From assembly GCF_026646375.1 (NCBI RefSeq), contig NZ_JAIPPU010000002.1, positions 124,001 to 188,000 of the forward strand: 64,000 nt of DNA, read 5' to 3'. The number at the start of each line of letters is the position of its first letter. Positions within the stretch are counted from its first letter, which is position 1. Positions 24,672-31,930 of the stretch are shown piece after piece. This DNA is from Acetobacterium wieringae (lineage in GTDB: Bacteria; Bacillota; Clostridia; Eubacteriales; Eubacteriaceae). The notes under the pieces were generated by a model, which worked only from the letters and a program-made list of their open reading frames with translations, searched no databases and had not been told where the DNA came from. Position numbers and translations under genes: made by a program.

Positions 24672-25739
24672 TTATCTAAACAGTTCGATGGCCTGGGGTT
24701 TCTGGATTTTAACAATCTGGGCCTTGCCAATTTTTTCCAGGGCACAGATATAAAGCGAGTTATTCTCGAATTTTTTGTCAGTGAACAGAATTTCTTGAAC
24801 CTTGTCCAAAGGCATTTTCGGCAGTTCAGTTGGGAGCCCGTAATTCTCCAGAATTTCGATGATGTTGTCATAGGTATCTTTCTGGCTGATCCCTTCAGCA
24901 ACGGTTTTCTTGGTAATCTGAGCCATACCAATTGCCACCGCTTCCCCGTGTGAGTATTTCTTGAATTTGAAATAGGTTTCCACAACGTGACCAATAGTGT
25001 GTCCAAAATTAAGGATCCGGCGCAACCCCTGTTCATGCTCATCGGTTTGAACCACATCCCGTTTAATCTGACAGCACTTGGCAATGATCTCTTCCATATC
25101 TTCGACCAGATCCTCGTAATAGGCATAACCCATCAGCTTAACAAACAGTGGTGCACTGCTGATACAACCGTATTTGATCACCTCAGCCATACCGTCAATC
25201 ATATAATGATCTTCCAGTGTTTCTAAAAATAAGGGATCGATGATCACAGCACGGGGTTGATGAAAAGCCCCCACCAAATTTTTGCCATAATCCAGATCAA
25301 TCCCGACCTTACCGCCAACACTGCTGTCTACCTGAGCCAACAACGAAGTGGGTACCTGGATCAGATCGATGCCACGGAGATAAGTGGCTGCACAAAAGCC
25401 GCCTAAATCCCCTACTACACCGCCACCCAGAGTCAGAATGGCATCACTTCGAGTGATATTGCACTTTATCAGTTCGTTGTAAATCTCGGCAGTTTGGGAC
25501 AAGCATTTGCTGGCTTCCCCAGCCGGAATGACAATGCTGTAAACTTTGGGGCCAGCTTGACGAACCTGCCGTTCCACCTCACCTAAGTATTCTTTGGCAA
25601 CATTTTTATCGGTGATAATCACTACCTTATGATACTGGGAAAAGAGCGCTTTCATTTGGGACAACCGCCCTTTAATACCTTTTTCAATAATAATCGGGTA
25701 CTGGTGTGTATTCTCTGTTTTGCAAATTAATTCCTTCAT
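24672..25739 (-). CDS. aroB: 3-Dehydroquinate synthase
   Basis: A 355-residue NAD- and metal-dependent enzyme converting DAHP to 3-dehydroquinate. It shows the NAD/substrate loop TLGGGVVGDLGGFCAATY, the QVPTSLLAQVDSSVGGK stretch and the metal ligand region LNFGHTIGHVVE plus KYSHGEAV. It is the first gene of the aroB-aroA-aroC-aroQ operon, with AAAGGAG upstream of the ATG. The remaining shikimate genes (aroD, aroE, aroK and DAHP synthase) are not in this window. Confidence 0.96.
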   Translation of the reverse strand: MKELICKTENTHQYPIIIEKGIKGRLSQMKALFSQYHKVVIITDKNVAKEYLGEVERQVRQAGPKVYSIVIPAGEASKCLSQTAEIYNELIKCNITRSDAILTLGGGVVGDLGGFCAATYLRGIDLIQVPTSLLAQVDSSVGGKVGIDLDYGKNLVGAFHQPRAVIIDPLFLETLEDHYMIDGMAEVIKYGCISSAPLFVKLMGYAYYEDLVEDMEEIIAKCCQIKRDVVQTDEHEQGLRRILNFGHTIGHVVETYFKFKKYSHGEAVAIGMAQITKKTVAEGISQKDTYDNIIEILENYGLPTELPKMPLDKVQEILFTDKKFENNSLYICALEKIGKAQIVKIQKPQAIELFR

Positions 25740-25769
25740 TTTCTCGGCTCCTTTAAAATCTTAACCTCT

Positions 25770-25778
25770 ATTATATCA
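25770..25778 (-). promoter_or_regulatory. Extended -10 promoter element for the aro operon
   Basis: TGATATAAT on the minus strand (TG extension plus perfect TATAAT at 25770-25775), about 30 bases before aroB. The -35 region is weak, consistent with an extended -10 promoter. Confidence 0.55.
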
Positions 25779-25846
25779 TAGTTTTTTCAATTTAAAACCA
25801 TAAAGCACGTTCCCACCCTTAAAATAGTTTGAGTTTTGTTTACACA

Positions 25847-25873
25847 TGTCTTTCAGTGAAAGACAGATTTTTT
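25847..25873 (+). terminator. Orphan intrinsic terminator, plus strand
   Basis: TGTCTTTC (25847-25854) pairs with GAAAGACA (25858-25865) across three bases and runs into a T7 tract. No plus-strand gene precedes it, so it is either fortuitous or ends an unrecognised antisense or small RNA over aroB. Confidence 0.5.
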
Positions 25874-25874
25874 T

Positions 25875-25904
25875 ATAAAAGAACCGCCTTAAACAAGACG
25901 GTTA
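25875..25904 (-). terminator. Probable terminator of the nucleoside-importer operon
   Basis: On the minus strand AACCGTCTT pairs with AAGGCGGTT (one mismatch/wobble) across a four-base loop, followed by CTTTT. It lies between the permease gene at 26154 and aroB. Confidence 0.55.
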
Positions 25905-25914
25905 CACTAACGCA

Positions 25915-26120
25915 GTACCGACAATTGTTACATCCTGTTGTGAACTAGGGGACAGTCCCTACGCATCGAAGCGAACATGGCGTAGCTGTTCGATTCTGCG
26001 CGAAGGCAACGAGCCAATCATAAGCTTGCTTATAGTTGGCGACTACCCGCGACCAATGCGAAAGGAGCATAGCGGATTTCGCATTGCGCAGCAAACAACA
26101 GATTAACAATTGGTCGGTAC
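25915..26120. repeat. Long compound copy of the GTACCGAC palindromic repeat
   Basis: The outer arms (GTACCGACAATTGTTA at the left, TAACAATTGGTCGGTAC at the right) and the inner CTGTTGT/ACAACAG arms match the ~100-bp copies at 41791, 47885 and 52329. The centre is expanded by about 100 bases that fold into further hairpins: GGGAC/GTCCC, ATAAGC/GCTTAT inside GCCAA/TTGGC, and CAATGCGAAA/TTTCGCATTG. Non-coding. It lies between the permease gene at 26154 and the upstream region of aroB. Confidence 0.85.
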
Positions 26121-26153
26121 GGTAGTTTAATGATAAACTCAGCGGTCTTGGGT

Positions 26154-27086
26154 TTATCGGTCTTCCTTGAAATAGTTTTTACCGAGCCAGGCCGGTTCTT
26201 TTTTGTTGCTGCTCTTACGCATCGATGTAAAGATCAAAACAAACACCGTTGCCAGGTAAGGCAGCGCAGTAAACAGGTAAATCGAAACCGGCAGGTTGTA
26301 TTGCTGCAACCAGAAGCTGGCAATATCCAGAGCCCCAAAAAAGTAGGCCCCCAGCATTGCCTTACCAGGATTCCACATTGCAAAGATAACCAGTGCCACG
26401 GCAATCCAACCCCGGCCGCTGACCACATTAACCGGATAAATACTGATGTAGACCAGCGATAAAAAGGCTCCACCCAGCCCACACAGAGCACCACAGAGGG
26501 CAATGTTGAAATACTTGTACTTATCGACCGGGATACCACTGGCATCAGCCGCCACCGGGTTTTCTCCGACCATCCGGGTGTTAAGCCCCCATTTGGTTTT
26601 ATAGAGATAAATATAAATGGCAATGACCAAAAAATAAGAAAAATAAACATAGCCACTCTGATTAAAAAAGATCTGTCCCAGATAAGGAATGTCGCCTAAA
26701 ATCGGTAGCTTAACCGGAGCAAAAAAAGTGGTAATGGCATCCGGTACTTTTTTACCGACAAAGTTCTTACCAAAAAAAGCAGCGAAACCCACGCCAAAAA
26801 TACTGAGTGTAAGACCAGTAACCACCTGATTAGCCTTCAAACTGATGGTCAAAAACCCATAAATCAAGGCTCCGGCAGCACCGGCCAAAGCGGCACAAAC
26901 AACCGCCGTATAAGGATTGCCAAAGGTAAAACCGGCAATAAAGCCAATGACAGCACCCATCTGCATCATCCCCTCAACCCCCAGATTAAGGTGTCCAACT
27001 TTTTCTGAAATAATTTCTCCCAGAGTTGCATAAAGCAAGCAGGTTCCGGCTTTAACCGCTGCTGCCAAGAAAAAAACAAATTCCAT
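26154..27086 (-). CDS. Nucleoside ABC importer permease (NupQ/YufQ-like)
   Basis: A 310-residue integral membrane protein of the BPD_transp_2 family with about eight to nine hydrophobic segments. Recognisable family stretches are TLGEIISEKVGHLNLGVEGMM near the N-terminus and GRGWIAVALVIFAMWNP near the C-terminus. It starts on the base after the stop of the partner permease. With the second permease, the tandem ATPase and the BMP lipoprotein it forms an importer of the guanosine/purine nucleoside type (NupNOPQ, PnrABCDE). Nucleoside specificity is inferred from the family; riboflavin or other ligands are possible for this fold. Confidence 0.9.
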   Translation of the reverse strand: MEFVFFLAAAVKAGTCLLYATLGEIISEKVGHLNLGVEGMMQMGAVIGFIAGFTFGNPYTAVVCAALAGAAGALIYGFLTISLKANQVVTGLTLSIFGVGFAAFFGKNFVGKKVPDAITTFFAPVKLPILGDIPYLGQIFFNQSGYVYFSYFLVIAIYIYLYKTKWGLNTRMVGENPVAADASGIPVDKYKYFNIALCGALCGLGGAFLSLVYISIYPVNVVSGRGWIAVALVIFAMWNPGKAMLGAYFFGALDIASFWLQQYNLPVSIYLFTALPYLATVFVLIFTSMRKSSNKKEPAWLGKNYFKEDR

Positions 27087-28151
27087 TTATGCAACCTCAC
27101 TTTTCGTTTTATCAGAAACCAACCGATACTGCAGTACAAACTCGCTGCCCAGAATAAAAAACAGAATAATCGCCTGAATCATTTCCGCCACTGAACCAGG
27201 GATCTGAAAAGCCGTCTGAATATAAGAAGCGCCCTGAAGCAGCACTGCAAAAGCAAAAGAATTGACCACTACAAAGGGAACCTTAAGCCCTGACAACCAG
27301 GCCACGATAATAGCAGTAAAACCCAACCCACCGGTAATTTCAGTCGACAGGGCCCCACTGACACCAGTGGTTTGCATCATCCCGACCATCCCGCATAAAC
27401 CACCGCTGACCAGTGCAGCAATGATAATGGTTTTGGTGACATTAATCCCAATATAGCGGGCGGTGTTTTCACTTTCACCCAATACCGCTATTTCAAAGCC
27501 AATTTTAGAACGATTCATAAAATAATACATTGCCAGCACAATGATCACCGCCATCAAAATACTTAAATTAAAGCCACCTGCACTGGGAAGCAAGGCATTT
27601 TCCGGAAGATTGGCAATTTTGGGCATCCCATTGGCCGCCGGATCTTTCCAGAAATCATATTGCAAAGCAGTTACCAGCGTCAGCGCAATGTAGTTAAGCA
27701 TTAAGGTGAACAGGGTTTCATTGGTTCCAAATCGGGCCTTGAAAAAGGCTGGAATCATCAACCAGACGGCCCCAAATAAAAATGAAACGATGATCATCAG
27801 CACGAGCATAACCGGCAGTGGCAAGTCCGGAAGGAGCCGTACCACCAGGGTGGTTCCCACGGCGCCCATCAGAAACTGTCCCTCAGCACCGATGTTCCAG
27901 AAACGCATTTTGAATGCCACCAGCACCCCCAAAGATAGAACCAGTAAGGGTACCATCTTTTCGACAGTGGCCGCAAAGCGGTACAGTGAACCAAAGCAGC
28001 CCTGGACAATCCCGATATACAATTCAAGTGGATTCGCCCCAGCCACCAGAACAATGATCGATGCCACGGCCAAAGCTGCCAAAACGGCTGATAGCCTGAC
28101 AATTATTTTTTCCCGAGTCTTCGGAACTTCTTTTTTTACGATATGGAGCAT
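27087..28151 (-). CDS. Nucleoside ABC importer permease (NupP/YufP-like)
   Basis: A 354-residue BPD_transp_2 permease with about ten hydrophobic segments, the first at residues 18-40. The conserved inner-loop stretch FWNIGAEGQFLMGAVG contacts the ATPase, and ALSTEITGGLGFTAIIVAWL is typical of this family. It overlaps the end of the ATPase gene by 16 bases and is followed directly by the second permease, so the four components are stoichiometrically linked in one operon. Confidence 0.9.
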   Translation of the reverse strand: MLHIVKKEVPKTREKIIVRLSAVLAALAVASIIVLVAGANPLELYIGIVQGCFGSLYRFAATVEKMVPLLVLSLGVLVAFKMRFWNIGAEGQFLMGAVGTTLVVRLLPDLPLPVMLVLMIIVSFLFGAVWLMIPAFFKARFGTNETLFTLMLNYIALTLVTALQYDFWKDPAANGMPKIANLPENALLPSAGGFNLSILMAVIIVLAMYYFMNRSKIGFEIAVLGESENTARYIGINVTKTIIIAALVSGGLCGMVGMMQTTGVSGALSTEITGGLGFTAIIVAWLSGLKVPFVVVNSFAFAVLLQGASYIQTAFQIPGSVAEMIQAIILFFILGSEFVLQYRLVSDKTKSEVA

Positions 28152-29674
28152 GCTTCTTCTCCTTCACTTCTTACTCCGGACATCATGAGTCCTATGGCTT
28201 CTTTGGTGGTTTTTTTAGGATCGACAATCCCGGTGACCCGACCTTCACATAAAACCATGATGCGATCACAAAGACTCATCAGCACATCAAGGTCTTCTCC
28301 TACATACATGATCGGTTTCATTTTTACTTTTTGTTCATTGAGTAAATCGTAGATAATTTGTGACGATCCCACATCCAAACCCCTGGTGGCATAAGCAGTC
28401 ACCAGCAGTTTCGGTTCCAATTCAATTTCACGACCCAGCAAAACTTTTTGAATATTACCACCAGAAAGCAAACTGACGGCATGATTTTCAATGGCCGGCG
28501 TCGATACATTGAGTCGTTCGACCAGGGCTTCAGCCTTATCACGAGAAACCTCCCGGGAAATACCCAGACCTTTTTTATTGCGGTAGTCTTTCAATAAAAC
28601 ATTATCAATAATATCCATCGAAGAAACCAGCCCCATCCCCAGACGATCCTCAGGCACAAAACTCAGACTAATCCCCATCTGACTGATTTTTTCAGGATTT
28701 TTCCCGACAATGTTCTCACCTTCGAAAATTATTTCTCCCGATTTGATATGGTAGAGTCCGGCGATTCCTTCGCATAATTCTTTCTGACCACTACCGGCAA
28801 TACCCGCTACTCCCAGAATTTCCCCGGCATAGAGATCGAAGCTGACATGATCCAGAATATGAACCTTATTGCGATCAATGGCTGTGATGTCTTTTACTTC
28901 CAGGCATTTCTGGCCCCGTTCAACTGGAACATACGGCACATTGAGCTCCATCACGTCGCCAACCATCATTCCTGCCAATTCCTGGGGCGTGGTTTCTTCC
29001 TTATTCACCGTTTGAATGGTAGTACCCTTGCGCATAATGGTAATTCGGTCACTGATTTCCATGACTTCTTCCAGTTTGTGGGTAATAATAATGACCGAAC
29101 AACCTGTTGCCACCATTTTTTTGACAATTTCAAAGAGATTCTTTATTTCCTGAGGGGTTAAAACCGCAGTCGGCTCATCGAGAATTAAAATATCGGCCCC
29201 CCGATACAAAACCTTAAAGATTTCCAGACTCTGCTTCTCAGCGACAGACATTTCATATACCTTTTTATTGGGATTAATGTCCATCCCCAATTGTTCAATC
29301 AATTTCCCCATCTCATCTAAAATCTTTTTCTTATTTAAAAAAGGACTTGTTTTTCGACTGCCGGCGGCCACGTTCTCCATGGCTGAAAATACATCCACCA
29401 ATTTATAATGCTGCGGCAGCATTCCAATACCCAAATCCAGTGCAATCTTAGGAGAACTTATATTGACAGGCTGTCCTTTCACTTCAATCTGTCCTTCATC
29501 CGGCATATAAATACCGTTAAGAACATTCATCAGTGAACTTTTACCCGCTCCGTTTTCTCCTAATATAGCATGTACTTCTCCCTTTTTTAATGAAAATTCC
29601 ACATGATCCAGGGCTTTGACCTTGCCAAAAACCTTTGTGATGTTCTCCATTTTTACGACATAATCATTGTTCAT
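28136..29674 (-). CDS. Nucleoside ABC importer ATP-binding protein, tandem domains (NupO/YufO-like)
   Basis: A 512-residue protein with two ABC domains. The first half has Walker A GENGAGKSSL, signature MSVAEKQSLEI and Walker B LILDEPTAVL. The second half has a diverged P-loop (GIAGSGQKEL) and signature LSGGNIQKVLLG, with the Walker B area reading LLVTAYATRGLDVG. The degenerate second domain is normal for sugar/nucleoside importers of this class. AAAGGTGA precedes the ATG. A hairpin separates it from the lipoprotein gene. Confidence 0.93.
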   Translation of the reverse strand: MNNDYVVKMENITKVFGKVKALDHVEFSLKKGEVHAILGENGAGKSSLMNVLNGIYMPDEGQIEVKGQPVNISSPKIALDLGIGMLPQHYKLVDVFSAMENVAAGSRKTSPFLNKKKILDEMGKLIEQLGMDINPNKKVYEMSVAEKQSLEIFKVLYRGADILILDEPTAVLTPQEIKNLFEIVKKMVATGCSVIIITHKLEEVMEISDRITIMRKGTTIQTVNKEETTPQELAGMMVGDVMELNVPYVPVERGQKCLEVKDITAIDRNKVHILDHVSFDLYAGEILGVAGIAGSGQKELCEGIAGLYHIKSGEIIFEGENIVGKNPEKISQMGISLSFVPEDRLGMGLVSSMDIIDNVLLKDYRNKKGLGISREVSRDKAEALVERLNVSTPAIENHAVSLLSGGNIQKVLLGREIELEPKLLVTAYATRGLDVGSSQIIYDLLNEQKVKMKPIMYVGEDLDVLMSLCDRIMVLCEGRVTGIVDPKKTTKEAIGLMMSGVRSEGEEACSIS

Positions 29675-29697
29675 GCTTTCACCTTTACTAAAAATAG

Positions 29698-29723
29698 CGG
29701 ACAGAGCCCAAAGACTCTGTCCG
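29698..29723 (-). terminator. Intercistronic hairpin (partial terminator or processing site)
   Basis: CGGACAGAG (29698-29706) pairs perfectly with CTCTGTCCG (29715-29723). On the minus strand it is followed by CTATTTTT rather than a clean T tract, so it probably attenuates or protects the binding-protein message, which in such importers is needed in excess. Confidence 0.6.
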
Positions 29724-29737
29724 TTAAACCGCTTTTA

Positions 29738-30832
29738 CTATTTTAAACTACCAACTACATTATCTACAAACCAATCCATGCTCAACAGTGCTTCATCTGT
29801 CATGGATGTACCAGCTGGTACTTTTACAGCACCCGTCTGATCTTTTAACTCGCCTGCAAAGATAACCAGCGAACCAGATTTAATTGCTGCCTCAGCAGTT
29901 TCAACCTGACCTTTCGCAGTTCCTGGTGCCAGAGCTGTCAGTTCGTCCAAAAGAACAATTCCGTCATTCATACCACCCCAGTATTGCTGTGATTTCCATG
30001 TTCCGTCAATCACTGACTGAACTGAATCCGTGTAGTAACCACTAAAATCCCAAAGCGGTGCAGTCATGTAGACTTCCGGCATGGTTGTTGCTGCACTTAA
30101 GTCATAACCAATCGATAACTTACCCGCTTCTTTAGCAGCTTCCATGGTTGCTGTTGAATCCTGATGTTGCGCTGTTACGTCGCAGCCTTGTTGAATCAGT
30201 GCTTCAGCAGCGGCTTTTTCAACAGTCGGATCATACCAGGTGTTCGTCCAGGAAACATTAACGGTTGCCGCTGGATTTACTGATTTCACACCCAAAGCAA
30301 AGGCGTTGATTCCACGGATAACTTCGGGAATCGGCATAGCCGCAACATAAGCAATTTTATTTGTTTTGGTTGTTAAACCTGCAACAATACCTGACAGGTA
30401 TCGAGGTTCTTCAATTTTTCCAAAGTAAGTTCCTAAATTGTCCGCTGTCATGTAACCGGAGCAATGCTCAAATTTTACGTCAGGGAATTCTTTTGCCGCT
30501 TCGACCATTCCATCCATGAATCCATAACTGGTTCCAAAAATAATGGTACATCCCTGATCGACCATATCTCGGATCGTCGATACAACAGCGCTTTTTTCTT
30601 CGGGGACATTTTCTTTAACAATTGTTTCGACCTTGCCACCCATGTTTTCAACCATTTTTGCCCGGCCATTGTCATGTGCCTGTGACCAGCCGCCATCATC
30701 CGCTGGCCCAACGTAGATAAAGCCCACCTTGGTAACTTCATCTTTTTTGGATGTTGATCCCGAACTGCATCCGGCAACGCTTACAACCACTAAAACCAGA
30801 GCAAGCATCAATACTCCCAATCTTTTTTTCAT
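29738..30832 (-). CDS. BMP-family substrate-binding lipoprotein (NupN/PnrA-like)
   Basis: A 364-residue lipoprotein. It has a positively charged N-terminus (KKRLG), a hydrophobic core and a lipobox ending VAGC at about residue 22, then a Ser/Gly linker and the BMP (basic membrane protein) domain starting VTKVGFIYVGPADDGGWS. The DDGGWSQAHDNGR stretch is characteristic of purine-nucleoside-binding members such as PnrA. It is the first gene of the importer operon, with AGGAGGAAGAG before the ATG, and is separated from the ATPase by a hairpin. The MarR-type gene is divergent from it. Confidence 0.93.
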   Translation of the reverse strand: MKKRLGVLMLALVLVVVSVAGCSSGSTSKKDEVTKVGFIYVGPADDGGWSQAHDNGRAKMVENMGGKVETIVKENVPEEKSAVVSTIRDMVDQGCTIIFGTSYGFMDGMVEAAKEFPDVKFEHCSGYMTADNLGTYFGKIEEPRYLSGIVAGLTTKTNKIAYVAAMPIPEVIRGINAFALGVKSVNPAATVNVSWTNTWYDPTVEKAAAEALIQQGCDVTAQHQDSTATMEAAKEAGKLSIGYDLSAATTMPEVYMTAPLWDFSGYYTDSVQSVIDGTWKSQQYWGGMNDGIVLLDELTALAPGTAKGQVETAEAAIKSGSLVIFAGELKDQTGAVKVPAGTSMTDEALLSMDWFVDNVVGSLK

Positions 30833-30897
30833 TCTCTTCCTCCTATTTTCTAATCTGGTCTAGAACTATTAAGATAAACAGTCTTAGCCACGATAAT

Positions 30898-30926
30898 ATT
30901 TTAACTAAAAAACAAATAAAATGCAA
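30898..30926 (-). promoter_or_regulatory. Promoter of the nucleoside-importer operon
   Basis: Minus strand TTGCAT (30921-30926), 17-base spacer, TAAAAT (30898-30903), giving a leader of about 60 bases before the lipoprotein gene. Confidence 0.65.
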
Positions 30927-31005
30927 TCTAAAAAAGTTGAATAAATCGACTGTTTGGATCATGTTTTTATTGCACTGAAGCTGTAAATTCGGTATTATTA
31001 TACTG

Positions 31006-31038
31006 TAACCAGGGTGAACCCGATTCTTCACCCTGTTA
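31006..31038. promoter_or_regulatory. Inverted repeat upstream of the importer promoter
   Basis: CAGGGTGAA (31010-31018) and TTCACCCTG (31027-31035) form a perfect nine-base palindrome, extended by TAA/TTA with one bulge. It lies about 80 bases upstream of the importer -35, in the region divergent with the MarR gene, and has no T tract on either side. An operator is more likely than a terminator. Confidence 0.45.
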
Positions 31039-31252
31039 ATAAAGTCGCTTACAGATAATTGCAAAATTGCCCTCGGCATTGTGTCCAGTTTTATAAAATA
31101 CAATCTCTGCACTGTACGGTAGACAATTCGACGATCTGTTCACCTACACATTACAAAAATATTAATGAAAGTGAATAAAAAACAAATTTTTGCTCACTAT
31201 TTTTAAGTTTGCATGTACCTGGAAACCATTTTGTATTGAAAGGAGTGTCATT

Positions 31253-31873
31253 TTGAAAAAAGAGAAAAAAAGCAAGAAACCGGAAAACAAAGAAGTAAAA
31301 GATTCAAAGAAAGAGTCCAAGAAAAAAAGTGTAACTGAAGAAAAAAAAGCAGGTGCCGTTCCCAAAAAAGAGAAACCCAGCCTGTCAAATCCAGTTTCCC
31401 TGGATTCTGTTGCTGACGCTACCGCAGTAAAGCAACTGATGATCGATTCTGCTGTGCTTTACCAGAATATTCTTATTTTACCCCAAACTTTTACTATCGG
31501 TGAATCAACTTATTCTTTATATCCTTCCGAATTGAAAGCCCTGGATATGATTGGACAATTTTCTGGTATTAATCTGACCCAATTGGCAAATAAACTGGGG
31601 ATTTCAAAAAGTGCAATTTCAAAATGCACCTCCAAACTGCTTGAAAAAGAATTGATCGAAAAGGAAAAATCGCCGATTAACGTTCGGGAGGTGGTCTTTA
31701 CCTTGACCCCGAATGGACAATTTATCTTTAGTCAGCTCGAATCCACTAACGCCAAACTATTTGAGCCCTTTAATCAGGCACTGGCTGAATTCTCAGCGGA
31801 GGAGATCAACGACCTTCATCGTCTGTTTGTTACCATTCAATCCAGTCTGACTGAGGTTATCACTCGTCAATAA
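31253..31873 (+). CDS. MarR-family regulator with a lysine-rich N-terminal tail
   Basis: A 206-residue protein if translation begins at the TTG at 31253, which has AAGGAG seven bases upstream; the frame is open from 31190 but has no ribosome site there. Residues 1-45 are almost entirely Lys/Glu/Ser (the KKEKKSKKPENKEVK type), unlike ordinary MarR proteins of 140-150 residues. The winged helix follows: LYPSELKALDMIG, helix-turn-helix NLTQLANKLGISKSAISKCTSKL, and a wing with REVVFTLTPNG. It is divergent from the nucleoside importer, which it may control (inference), and is followed by a strong terminator. Confidence 0.85.
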   Translation: MKKEKKSKKPENKEVKDSKKESKKKSVTEEKKAGAVPKKEKPSLSNPVSLDSVADATAVKQLMIDSAVLYQNILILPQTFTIGESTYSLYPSELKALDMIGQFSGINLTQLANKLGISKSAISKCTSKLLEKELIEKEKSPINVREVVFTLTPNGQFIFSQLESTNAKLFEPFNQALAEFSAEEINDLHRLFVTIQSSLTEVITRQ

Positions 31874-31881
31874 TACTACCA

Positions 31882-31917
31882 GCCACTTGTTTTAGCAAAC
31901 AAGTGGCTTTGTTTTTA
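31882..31917 (+). terminator. Terminator of the MarR gene
   Basis: GCCACTTGTTT (31882-31892) pairs with AAACAAGTGGC (31897-31907) across four bases, followed by TTTGTTTTT. Confidence 0.88.
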
Positions 31918-31930
31918 AAAGTGAACAGCC

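Noticed and set aside
25912-26132. Riboswitch or T-box leader for the aro operon
   Set aside because: The structured region matches the dispersed palindromic repeat family, lies upstream of the aroB promoter and has no T-box sequence.
31080-31160. Possible purine riboswitch upstream of the importer (TGTCTACC motif on the minus strand)
   Set aside because: The eight-base core fits the conserved junction, but I could not find the matching P1 and P2 stems or the loop motifs, and the best promoter (30898-30926) lies downstream of it. A covariance search would settle it.
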